A stretch of DNA of 26,708 bases, taken from the NCBI GenBank assembly GCA_049518775.1, contig JBEKRL010000022.1, forward strand, positions 1 to 26,708, given 5' to 3'. Positions within the stretch are counted from its first letter, which is position 1. Every line of letters starts with the position of its first letter. The notes beneath the pieces are model-generated. The model was not told the DNA's origin. It ran no database searches and worked only from the letters and a program-made list of their open reading frames with translations. Source of the stretch: Bog-877 sp049518775 (GTDB taxonomy: Bacteria > Chloroflexota > Dormibacteria > Aeolococcales > Bog-877). A program made the translations under genes and the position numbers. This document shows, in pieces, positions 1 to 7,354 of this stretch.

Positions 1-162
1 GTCGTGGGGGACACTCCGGAGATCGCGGTCGGTGTCGGAGTGCTCATCATCCTGGCCTGGGTGCTCAGCCGAGGCGGAGGCGGGGTGAGCGCCTGGCTCC
101 TCCCGCTGGCGGTGGCCGCGCTCCTGTTGGGAAGTCTCTGGCGAGGACGCTCGGCAGGCTGA
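1..162 (+). CDS. C-terminal fragment of a small membrane protein (unidentified)
   Basis: An open frame runs in from the left edge and ends at the TGA at 160-162, giving 53 visible residues. Two hydrophobic stretches are separated by a short Arg/Gly-rich turn (about residues 9-21 and 29-45), followed by a basic tail (WRGRSAG). This looks like a two-helix membrane hairpin with a cytoplasmic basic end. The N-terminus lies outside the window, so family and length are unknown. It converges on the alcohol dehydrogenase gene. No function can be assigned. Confidence 0.5.
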   Translation, partial: VVGDTPEIAVGVGVLIILAWVLSRGGGGVSAWLLPLAVAALLLGSLWRGRSAG

Positions 163-198
163 GCGCAAGCCCTGGCCCTGACCTCGGAGAGCCCTGTG

Positions 199-234
199 GG
201 AGCCGGGGTCGAGCCCACCTCCCGGCCCCGCTCC
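199..234. terminator. Possible hairpin between convergent genes
   Basis: GGAGCCGGGG (199-208) can pair with CCCCGCTCC (226-234) with one bulged base and a 17-nt loop, in the 80-bp gap between two convergent genes. No T-tract follows, so this could be a hairpin-only bidirectional terminator or a chance pairing in GC-rich DNA. Weak call. Confidence 0.2.
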
Positions 235-242
235 TCGGGGAC

Positions 243-1517
243 TCAGGCGGCCGGCTGAGCCGGGCGACCAGGATCTCCCCGCCCGTCCTCGAGCTGCAGG
301 CTGACCTTGATCGAGCCCTCCCGACCGGGGTCGGCCGCCAGCCGGAAAGCCTCCCGGTAGCGACTCACGGGCAGGCTGTGGGTGCACCAGCGGCCCAGCT
401 GGTCGGCGTGCTCGGCGAGGATTCCCAGGGCCAGTGCTAGCAGGTGCGGTCGACCCTCGACGAGCTCGCTCCTGCCGTAGCCGTTGGAGCCGATGATCTC
501 CGCCTCCTTGTAGTAGGCGAGGGTGGTCTCGGTCCGCTGCGGCCTGGCCACGCCGACCACCACGATGCGGCCCCGGGGACCGAGGCAGCGCAGGGCCAGC
601 TCCATGGTGGAGCTGCTCCCAATCGAGTCCATCACCAAGCCGGCCCCGGCCCCCAACACCCAGGGACCGCCTCGCCAGGGTCGGACCAGCCGTCCCCCCG
701 TCCTCGAGGCCAGCTCGGGGACCACTTCGCGGGCCGCGACCGGAAGCGGCTCCGCGCCCAGGCCGCGGATCAGCTCCAGCTGATGGGGCCAGGCGGCGGT
801 GACCCAGACCGGCAGCCCCGGCCAGCGCAGCCGGGCAGCCAGCGTCAGTGCCAGCCCAATGGTCCCCGCCCCCAGCACCACGATGGGGCCCATGGGCTCG
901 GGCCCGGAGCGCTCCAGAGCGTGCAGGGCCACCGCCAGCGGGTCGGCCAGCACCCCCAGCTCGGCGGTCAAGTCCGGGGGCAACGGGTGGCACTGGCTGG
1001 GGTGGGCCACGATGACCTCAGCGAAGCCGCCGGGAAGGCCCCGGATGTTGCCCAGGTGCATCCCCCGACCGCTGCCCCAGGGGCCTCCGTCGGGCACGCA
1101 CCAGCAGTGTGGTGGAAAGCCCCGCTGACAGGCGGGGCACAGGGTCGGCAGTCCCCGCGCCCGGCACCCCACCCAGGGGTCCACCACCACCAGCTGACCA
1201 GCCTCCAGCGCCGACGCGATCCCTGGCTCCTCGACCCGGGCCACGATCTCGTGGCCGGGGACGTGGGGGAACGAGACCAGCCCGCTGAGAGGGTTGTCGC
1301 TGGCGGCCTGGAGCAGAACCTCCTTGACGTCGCTGCCGCAGATCCCGCAGCGGAGCACCCGGGCCCGGACCCAGTCTGGAGCCGGCGCCGCCGGCTCCGG
1401 GATCTCCCGGAGCGCCAGCAGCGAGGTTCCACCCAGACCCCACCGAGGCCGGATCCGAGTGGCCATCCCAGCCAGGGGCAGCCGCTGGGGAGCGGGGTCG
1501 AAGACGAGCGCACGCAC
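243..1517 (-). CDS. Zinc-dependent medium-chain alcohol dehydrogenase
   Basis: MDR-family NAD(P)-dependent alcohol/polyol dehydrogenase of about 424 aa, cytosolic. The GroES-like N-terminal half carries the catalytic-zinc motifs CGICGSD and GHE. A cysteine cluster (LPTLCPACQRGFPPHCWC) takes the place of the usual structural-zinc lobe. The Rossmann half has VVLGAGTIGLAL. The frame extends upstream to a TTG at 1583, but the GTG at 1517 is preferred: the protein then begins (V)RALVFDPAP, the typical MDR start, and a TANNNT hexamer lies 7 nt upstream. It is divergent from ispH across about 190 bp. The substrate is unknown. A role in oxidising an isoprenoid alcohol is only suggested by position. 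Family call is firm; the start is moderately sure. Confidence 0.88.
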   Translation of the reverse strand: MRALVFDPAPQRLPLAGMATRIRPRWGLGGTSLLALREIPEPAAPAPDWVRARVLRCGICGSDVKEVLLQAASDNPLSGLVSFPHVPGHEIVARVEEPGIASALEAGQLVVVDPWVGCRARGLPTLCPACQRGFPPHCWCVPDGGPWGSGRGMHLGNIRGLPGGFAEVIVAHPSQCHPLPPDLTAELGVLADPLAVALHALERSGPEPMGPIVVLGAGTIGLALTLAARLRWPGLPVWVTAAWPHQLELIRGLGAEPLPVAAREVVPELASRTGGRLVRPWRGGPWVLGAGAGLVMDSIGSSSTMELALRCLGPRGRIVVVGVARPQRTETTLAYYKEAEIIGSNGYGRSELVEGRPHLLALALGILAEHADQLGRWCTHSLPVSRYREAFRLAADPGREGSIKVSLQLEDGRGDPGRPAQPAA

Positions 1518-1521
1518 GGCC

Positions 1522-1531
1522 CTAACGTTAG
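1522..1531 (-). promoter_or_regulatory. Palindrome / leaderless-type -10 upstream of the alcohol dehydrogenase
   Basis: CTAACGTTAG is a perfect 10-bp palindrome. On the minus strand it contains TAACGT (1530-1525), a TANNNT -10 element, followed by 7 nt and then the GTG at 1517. A TSS about 7 nt after the hexamer would fall on or next to the GTG, giving a leaderless transcript. The palindrome could also be an operator overlapping the -10. No good -35 was seen. Confidence 0.4.
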
Positions 1532-1694
1532 CGCGGTCCGGGGCCGCGGTCGGCCCCCAACCGGCCGGGTCATCTAGGGCCAAGTCTCACGGTTCGGTTA
1601 TATTCGGGGCGGGTCCCGTAACGATGATCGAGATCAGGAGCAGGTGCACCGAGCGGTGGGACTGTTTAGGTCCTTTAACGGACCGGGACTCGGG

Positions 1695-1700
1695 TAGAGT
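1695..1700 (+). promoter_or_regulatory. Putative -10 element of the hopanoid operon (leaderless type)
   Basis: TAGAGT fits TANNNT and lies 7 nt before the ispH ATG (1708). A weak -35-like TTTAAC is at 1674-1679 (15-nt spacer). No Shine-Dalgarno sequence is visible in the 7-nt gap, so a leaderless mRNA is the simplest reading. The spacing is identical to that of the divergent alcohol dehydrogenase gene. Confidence 0.4.
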
Positions 1701-1707
1701 GCTTAGC

Positions 1708-2550
1708 ATGGAAACCCTGCGGCCCCGGCACACTGGCTTCTGTTTCGGCGTTCGTGACGCCCTGGAGCTAGCCGCGGAGGCCCTCGGGACCGGCCGGGAG
1801 ACGGTGGCCCTGGGCCAGGTGGTCCACAATGCCAAGGCGCTGGAGCATCTGGAGAAGCAGGGGTTGAGATGTGCCGACCAGCTGCCGGGGTCGCCCGGCG
1901 CGCAGGTGGTTGTCACCGCTCACGGGGCCGCCCCCCGGCTCTTCGCCGAGGCCCAGGCGAGGGGCCTGACGGTGATCGACGCCACCTGTCCCTTGGTGCG
2001 CCGAGTCCAGCTTCACGCCAGCCGGCTGGGAGCCGACGGCCTCAGCGTCGTGGTGGTGGGCCAGGCGGCCCACTCCGAGGTGCGCGGGGTGGTGGGGTGG
2101 GCGGCGCAGGGTGAGAACACGGCGGTCGAGGTGGTCGCCACCGAGGAGGAGGCGGACACCCTCCCCTGGCGTGACCGGCGGGGAGTGGTCTGCCAGAGCA
2201 CCTTTCCCCAGTGGCGCTTCCACCAGATCGTGGAGCGGCTGCGGCTCCGCACCGGGGATCTCGAGGTCCACGAGACCACCTGCCCGGTGGTCAACCAGCG
2301 CCAGCGGGAGGCCGTCAGCGAGCTCCTGGGCCAGGCGGACGTGGTGGTGGTGGTGGGAGGCAGAGGGTCGGCCAACACCAGGGCTCTGGCCGAGACCTGC
2401 GCCCACCGGCGACCGACCTTCCAGGTCGAGACCGCGTCCGAGATCGAACCCAGCTGGTTTGAGCCCGGACAACGGGTGGGGATCACCTCGGGCACCTCAA
2501 CCCCGGGCTGGGTGGTCGACGAGGTTGAGACTGTCTGCCGTGACCTCTGA
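1708..2550 (+). CDS. ispH: 4-hydroxy-3-methylbut-2-enyl diphosphate reductase (IspH/LytB)
   Basis: Last step of the MEP pathway: reduces HMBPP to IPP and DMAPP with a [4Fe-4S] cluster, in the cytosol. It has 280 aa, slightly shorter than E. coli IspH. The three cluster cysteines are present at C12 (HTGFCFGV), C94 (DATCPLVRRV) and C192 (TTCPVVNQRQRE). AHSEVRG (E124) matches the conserved active-site Glu region, and SGTSTPGWVVDEV is the C-terminal signature. The ATG at 1708 is chosen because the upstream extension of the frame lacks family homology and the ATG places C12 correctly. First gene of the hopanoid operon: it feeds C5 units to the overlapping downstream prenyl synthase. Confidence 0.96.
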   Translation: METLRPRHTGFCFGVRDALELAAEALGTGRETVALGQVVHNAKALEHLEKQGLRCADQLPGSPGAQVVVTAHGAAPRLFAEAQARGLTVIDATCPLVRRVQLHASRLGADGLSVVVVGQAAHSEVRGVVGWAAQGENTAVEVVATEEEADTLPWRDRRGVVCQSTFPQWRFHQIVERLRLRTGDLEVHETTCPVVNQRQREAVSELLGQADVVVVVGGRGSANTRALAETCAHRRPTFQVETASEIEPSWFEPGQRVGITSGTSTPGWVVDEVETVCRDL

Positions 2551-3589
2551 CCAGGTCACGGCCGGCTCAGACTCGCGTTCGGAGCAGCTGGCGAGGGCGG
2601 GCCAGGAGCTCCTGGCCCGGCACCACCAGCAGATCCAGTCGGGCCTGCGCGAGGTGGTGGCCGCCCTCCCCGCGGAGATCTGCGACCCGGCTCGCTATCA
2701 TCTCGGCCTGCTCCCCGGCGCCCGAGCCGGCAAGGCTCTGCGCCCCACCCTGACCATCGCACTGGCCGAAGCGCTGGGAGCCACTGAGGGGAGCGCCCTG
2801 CCCCTGGCGGTGGCGGTCCAGCTGGTTCACGACTTCTCCCTCCTCCACGACGACATCGTCGACGGAGACCGCTCTCGGCGGGGTCAGCCCGCCCTCTGGG
2901 TCCGGGACGGCCTGGCTTCCGCCCTCAACACCGGGGACGCCCTGCTCGCCGCCGCCTTCCGCGTCATCTCCGCCGCCAACCTGCCACCGCTGGCCAGCAC
3001 CAAAGCCAGCCTCAACCTCAGCCGGGCCACCCTGGAGATGGTTGGCGGCCAACAGGCGGATCTCGCCGCCACCGGAGCGCCACCGGCCAGCCTGCCCCGG
3101 TACCTGGAGATGGTGGAGCGCAAGACTGGGGCCCTGATGGGCGCCGCAGCCGCGCTGGGAGCGATTGCCGCCGGGGCCCCGGACGCCACCGTGGCCGCCT
3201 GCGAGCACTTCGGCCGGATTCTTGGGGTCGCCTTCCAGCTCCGGGACGACGTCCTCGGGGTCTTCGGTAACTCGACCGAGACCGGCAAGCCAGTGGGCAA
3301 CGATCTGCTGCGGGGCAAGCAGGGACTGCCGATGGTGCTGGCGCTCACCGGCAACGGGCAGCTGGGCGAGATCGCTCGCGCCTGGCTGGAGCCCCCGGGG
3401 ATGCCCTCCGGCGCGCTGCCCGGGGCGGTCCGGCTGCTGCGCGAGTCGGGGATAGCGGAGCGTTGCCAGGGACTCACGACCACCTGGACCGAGCGGGCCC
3501 TGGTGGCCGCCGCCAAGCTGCCCTTGGCGGATCCGGGGGGAGATGAGCTGGAGGTGCTCTGCCGCTGGTTGGGGGAGCGCTGGTATTGA
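2540..3589 (+). CDS. Polyprenyl diphosphate synthase (FPP/GGPP synthase type)
   Basis: trans-Isoprenyl diphosphate synthase, about 349 aa, that condenses IPP onto allylic diphosphates. GKALRP (64-69) binds diphosphate. The first Asp-rich motif is DDIVD (104-108) in LLHDDIVDGD. The second is FQLRDDVLGVFG, where the fifth Asp is replaced by Gly (236-240), as in several actinobacterial GGPP/FPP synthases. TGKPVGNDLLRGKQ follows. The GTG start at 2540 overlaps the ispH stop by 11 bp; the frame is open further upstream, but only as an ispH shadow. Because squalene synthesis follows directly, FPP (C15) is the expected product. Chain length cannot be read reliably here, and GGPP is possible. Confidence 0.92.
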   Translation: MTSDQVTAGSDSRSEQLARAGQELLARHHQQIQSGLREVVAALPAEICDPARYHLGLLPGARAGKALRPTLTIALAEALGATEGSALPLAVAVQLVHDFSLLHDDIVDGDRSRRGQPALWVRDGLASALNTGDALLAAAFRVISAANLPPLASTKASLNLSRATLEMVGGQQADLAATGAPPASLPRYLEMVERKTGALMGAAAALGAIAAGAPDATVAACEHFGRILGVAFQLRDDVLGVFGNSTETGKPVGNDLLRGKQGLPMVLALTGNGQLGEIARAWLEPPGMPSGALPGAVRLLRESGIAERCQGLTTTWTERALVAAAKLPLADPGGDELEVLCRWLGERWY

Positions 3590-5547
3590 CCCTGGAGCTG
3601 GGGTCGGAGACGGGTAGGAGAGCGGACGACCGCGCCGCACCGCGCCCGGAGCTGGCGCGGTCCCTGGAGCGGGCAGTGGCCCAGCTCCTGGCGCGCCAGG
3701 CACCTGACGGGTCGTGGATGGGCGAGCTGGAGAGCAACGCCTCGATCACGGCCGAGTACCTGCTGCTGCAGCGCTACCTGGGGCTTGCCAACCCCGATCG
3801 GGAGGCTGCGGTGATCCGCTACCTGCGCCGGCAGCAGCGCCCCGACGGCAGCTTCGGCATGGCGCCCGAGCTGAGTGGCGACATCAGCATCACCGCCGAG
3901 GCCTGGGTGGCACTTCGGGCGGCCGGGGTCCCTGCCGACGACCCCCAGGTGGCGTTGGCCCGGGGCTTCGTGGTGTCCCGAGGCGGCCTGCGGGCGACCC
4001 GCGTCTTCACCAGGATCTGGCTGGCCCTGGGCGGACTCTGGCCCTGGCAGGAGATCCCGGTCATCCCTCCGGAGTGGATGCTGGTGCCGGCCCACCAGCT
4101 GGGCAGCATCTATGACCTCGCCTCCTGGGCCAGGGCCACCACCGTCCCCCTGACCATCCTGCGCAGTCAGCGCACCGTCTTTCCCCTGGACTCCCCCACC
4201 CGCGAGGAGCTGCCTCTCGGGCCGCGCCGACCGAGCCACGGCACGGCCACCTGGAAGGTGGTGGACCGAGCGCTGCGAACCTACAGCCGGCTGCCCCAGG
4301 CGGGGGTCCGCCAGCGCTCGGCCCTGGCCCGGGCCGAGCGCTGGATCCTGGAGCATCAGGAGCAGGACGGCTCCTGGGCGGGCATCCAACCCCCCTGGGT
4401 CTATGGGGTGATGGCACTGCGGGCCCGCGGGTACCGGCTGGACAACCCGGTGATGCGGAGGGGCCTGGAGACGCTCGAGACCTTCGGAATCGAGGACGAG
4501 CAGGGCTTTCGGCTCCAGTCCTGCATCTCCCCGGTGTGGGACACGGCGCTGGCCGTCTGGGCTCTTCTCGATGCCGGGGTCCCCTCCCAGCACGAGGCGA
4601 TCCGGGGCGCGGTCCAGTGGCTGCTGGAACGCGAGGTCACCAAGGTCGGGGACTGGGCAGTGCGGCGCCCCAAGGGAGCACCCGGCGGCTGGCCCTTCGA
4701 GCTCTACAACGATCAGTACCCCGACACCGACGACACCGCGGTCGTGCTCTCGGCGCTGAGGGTGGCCGGCCACAACCGCGACGAGGCGACCGACGTGGGG
4801 GCGGCGATACGACGGGCGCTGGCCTGGCTGGTGGTCATGCAGGGCAGCGACGGCGGCTACGGCGCCTTCGACGCCGACAACAACCGCACCTGGGTGGAGA
4901 AGCTCCCCATTTCGGACTTCGGCGAGATGCTGGACCGGCCCAGCCCGGACGTCACCGCCCACGTCATCGAAGCCTTCTCCCGGCTGGGCGGCGCCGATCT
5001 GGAGCCGGCCAAGGAGCGGGCGCTCGCGTGGCTGCGCCAGTCGGAGGAGGGCGAGGGAGCCTACTACGGGCGCTGGGGGGTCAACTACGTCTACGGCGGG
5101 GCCGCGGCGGCGACGGCTCTGGCGGCAGCCGGGGCCTCCATGGACCACGCCCGCCTGCACCGGATCGGCGAGTGGGTCCGGATCAACCAGCAGGCCTCGG
5201 GCGGCTTCGGCGAGTCGGTGCTCTCGTACGACGACCGCAGCCACATCGGCAAGGGCGACCCCACACCCTCGCAGACCGCGTGGGCGCTGCTCTCCCTGCT
5301 GGCGGCCTCGGAGTCGACCCCCGAGCTGGACCCCCAAGGCCAGCTGAGCCTCGCCGCGGACGCTGCCGCTGGCTGGCTCCTCCGCCACCAGGAGGGGGAC
5401 GGGGGCTGGACCGATCAGCACTTCACCGGAACCGGTTTCCCGCGGGCCTTCTACCTCCGCTACCACCTCTACGCAACGGTGTTCCCGGTGATGGCGCTGG
5501 CCCGGGTGCTGCGGCCCGAGAGGGCCCGCCGGAGCACCCCGGGATGA
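3586..5547 (+). CDS. shc: Squalene-hopene cyclase
   Basis: Membrane-associated class II terpene cyclase (HpnF) that converts squalene to hopene/hopanol. 653 aa, within the usual 620-720 range. The catalytic DXDD is D380-T-D-D383 (PDTDDTA). Several QW-type repeats are recognisable: QAPDGSW, QRPDGSFG, EQDGSWAG, QGSDGGYGAFD, ASGGFGES and EGDGGWTD. The C-terminal GTGFPRAFYLRYHLY signature is intact. The TTG start at 3586 overlaps the previous stop (ATTGA), with GGGGGAG about 9 nt upstream as a ribosome site. It sits directly before hpnC/D/E, which make its substrate. No missing key residue was seen. Confidence 0.97.
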   Translation: MTLELGSETGRRADDRAAPRPELARSLERAVAQLLARQAPDGSWMGELESNASITAEYLLLQRYLGLANPDREAAVIRYLRRQQRPDGSFGMAPELSGDISITAEAWVALRAAGVPADDPQVALARGFVVSRGGLRATRVFTRIWLALGGLWPWQEIPVIPPEWMLVPAHQLGSIYDLASWARATTVPLTILRSQRTVFPLDSPTREELPLGPRRPSHGTATWKVVDRALRTYSRLPQAGVRQRSALARAERWILEHQEQDGSWAGIQPPWVYGVMALRARGYRLDNPVMRRGLETLETFGIEDEQGFRLQSCISPVWDTALAVWALLDAGVPSQHEAIRGAVQWLLEREVTKVGDWAVRRPKGAPGGWPFELYNDQYPDTDDTAVVLSALRVAGHNRDEATDVGAAIRRALAWLVVMQGSDGGYGAFDADNNRTWVEKLPISDFGEMLDRPSPDVTAHVIEAFSRLGGADLEPAKERALAWLRQSEEGEGAYYGRWGVNYVYGGAAAATALAAAGASMDHARLHRIGEWVRINQQASGGFGESVLSYDDRSHIGKGDPTPSQTAWALLSLLAASESTPELDPQGQLSLAADAAAGWLLRHQEGDGGWTDQHFTGTGFPRAFYLRYHLYATVFPVMALARVLRPERARRSTPG

Positions 5548-6458
5548 TCTCCCCGGCCCCGGCGCTCGGGCTGGAGGCGCAGGGGGAGCGTGGGCCGGTG
5601 GCGCTCCCCGAGTACTCGCGCCGGCGCCAGGACCAAGCCAGAGGGGCGGAGAACTTCCCCATTGCGGCCTGGCTGCTGCGGCCGAATCGGCGGGAGGCGC
5701 GGGGCGCCATCTACGGCTTCTGCCGGCTGGTGGACGATCTCGGGGACGAGGGGCTGGGCGACCCCACCGCACTGCTGGGGCTGGCGTCGCAGGAGCTAGA
5801 AGCTTGCTACGGGGGCAAGCCTCGCCACCCAGTCTTCATGCGGCTCCAGCCGGTGATCGAGCAATTCCAGCTGGACCGCGACCCCTTCCAGCGACTGATC
5901 CAGGCCAACCTCCAGGACCAGGAGGTCACCAGCTACCAGAGCTGGGCTGAGCTGGACCGTTACTGCACCTTCTCGGCCACCCCGGTGGGAGAGCTGGTGC
6001 TGGCCCTGGAGGGGATCCACGACGGCGAGCGAGTGCGCCACTCCGACTCCATCTGCACCGGGCTTCAGCTCGCCAACATGTGGCAGGACGTGGCCTCCGA
6101 CCGGGTCCGGGGCCGCCGCTACCTCCCTCTCGAACTGCTCCAGCAGCACGGCGCCAGCGAGGAGGATTGGCGGAGCGGCGAGGCGACCCCGGGGATGCTG
6201 GCGGCGCAGGCCCATGCCGTGGCGAGGGCCCGGCGGATGCTCATCGACGGATGGCCGCTCGTGGGCCAGCTGCCTGGACTCATGAGGGTGGAGATAGCGA
6301 GCTTCATCCTCTGCGGGCTCGCCGCCGCCGAGGCAGCCCTCCTGGCCGGGCCCAGGGTCTTCTCGGAGAAGGCGGTGCTGACCCCGGCCCGGCGGCGCCA
6401 GGCGGTCTGGCGAGCCTCCTGGGCATGGCGGGTGGCCGCTCCGCCGCACGCGACTTGA
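5544..6458 (+). CDS. hpnC: Hydroxysqualene synthase HpnC
   Basis: Squalene/phytoene synthase-family protein of 304 aa. In the characterised hpnCDE route HpnC converts presqualene diphosphate to hydroxysqualene. ENFPIAAWLLRPNRR (36-50) is typical of HpnC. The two Mg-binding Asp motifs are DDLGDE (64-69) and DVASD (182-186) in NMWQDVASDRVRGRRYLP. The ATG at 5544 overlaps the shc stop in an ATGA. It differs from the next gene, hpnD, by the ENFP signature, and the order hpnC-hpnD-hpnE is the common one. Confidence 0.94.
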   Translation: MISPAPALGLEAQGERGPVALPEYSRRRQDQARGAENFPIAAWLLRPNRREARGAIYGFCRLVDDLGDEGLGDPTALLGLASQELEACYGGKPRHPVFMRLQPVIEQFQLDRDPFQRLIQANLQDQEVTSYQSWAELDRYCTFSATPVGELVLALEGIHDGERVRHSDSICTGLQLANMWQDVASDRVRGRRYLPLELLQQHGASEEDWRSGEATPGMLAAQAHAVARARRMLIDGWPLVGQLPGLMRVEIASFILCGLAAAEAALLAGPRVFSEKAVLTPARRRQAVWRASWAWRVAAPPHAT

Positions 6459-7354
6459 GCGCCGCGGTACCGGCCGAGGCTCCCTCGGCGCAGCAGCTTC
6501 GGGCCGCCCACCGAGAGTGCGGCCGGGAGGTTAGGGCCGCCGCCGCCAACTTCTACTACGCCTTCCGCCTGCTGCCCCGCTCCCGGCGCCAGGCGCTGCA
6601 CGCGGTCTACCAATTCTGCCGGGTCGCCGACGACATCGCCGACGGCGAGGGCAGCCCCGCCCAACGGCGCCAGCAGCTGGAGCAGTTCCGGTCGCAGTTG
6701 GAGGCCACCCTGGCCGGGGCCCCGCCCGGCCCGGCGTGGTTGGTCCTCTGGGACGCCGCCCGGAGCTTCCGGCTTGATCCTCGCAACCTCCACGAGGTAA
6801 TCGACGGGTGCGCCGCCGACTGCGACCCCTTGGAGATCGCCACCGAGGCGGATCTCCGGCGCTACAGCTACGGGGTGGCGGGGGCTGTGGGGCTGCTCAG
6901 CGCCAGGATCTTCGGCTACACCGACCAAAGGGTCCCCGAGCTGGCGGTCCGGCTGGGCGAGGCGATGCAGCTGACCAACATTCTCCGCGACCTCGTGGAG
7001 GACGGCGAGCGGGGCCGCTGCTACCTGCCTCGGGAGGAGTTGGAGCGTTTCGGCTGCCGGCCGGACGACCTCCTCCTCGGCGACCGGAGTCCCAGGGCAG
7101 GGGCCTACCGACAGCTGATGGCTGTCCAGGTGGACCGGGCCCGCCAGCTCTTCAGTGAGGGCCGCCGGCTGGTTCCCCTGGTGGACCGCAGGGCCAGGGG
7201 ATGCCCGGCAGCGCTAGCCGCCCTCTACATGGCCATCCTCGACGAGATCGAGCGGAGGCGCTTCGACGTTCAGTCAGAGCGCATCTCGCTGGGCCCCTGG
7301 CGCAAGCTCCGGCTCGCTCTGGGCGCCTGGGCCGCGGCCACCATGCGTCCGTGA
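6425..7354 (+). CDS. hpnD: Presqualene diphosphate synthase HpnD
   Basis: Squalene/phytoene synthase-family enzyme, 309 aa, that condenses two FPP to presqualene diphosphate. NFYYAFRLLP (42-51) and FCRVADDIAD (64-73) carry the first Asp motif; NILRDLVEDGERGRCYLP (185-202) carries the second (D189, D193). The ATG at 6425 gives a 34-bp overlap with hpnC. A TTG at 6455 would overlap the hpnC stop as TTGA, the coupling style seen elsewhere here, and still keeps every conserved motif, so the start is uncertain by 10 residues. Confidence 0.93.
   Translation: MAGGRSAARDLSAAVPAEAPSAQQLRAAHRECGREVRAAAANFYYAFRLLPRSRRQALHAVYQFCRVADDIADGEGSPAQRRQQLEQFRSQLEATLAGAPPGPAWLVLWDAARSFRLDPRNLHEVIDGCAADCDPLEIATEADLRRYSYGVAGAVGLLSARIFGYTDQRVPELAVRLGEAMQLTNILRDLVEDGERGRCYLPREELERFGCRPDDLLLGDRSPRAGAYRQLMAVQVDRARQLFSEGRRLVPLVDRRARGCPAALAALYMAILDEIERRRFDVQSERISLGPWRKLRLALGAWAAATMRP

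Noticed and set aside
444..1577. 377-codon frame opposite the alcohol dehydrogenase
   Set aside because: Gln/His/Pro/Gly-rich antisense shadow of a clear MDR gene; no family motif.
1518..1583. TTG at 1583 as the alcohol dehydrogenase start
   Set aside because: Adds 22 residues without MDR homology; the GTG at 1517 gives the standard N-terminus and has a -10 at a fitting distance.
2884..5772. 962-codon minus-strand frame across the prenyl synthase, shc and hpnC
   Set aside because: Very long but lies antisense to three motif-complete genes; its sequence is low-complexity Pro/Gly/Arg, as expected from GC-rich codon mirroring.
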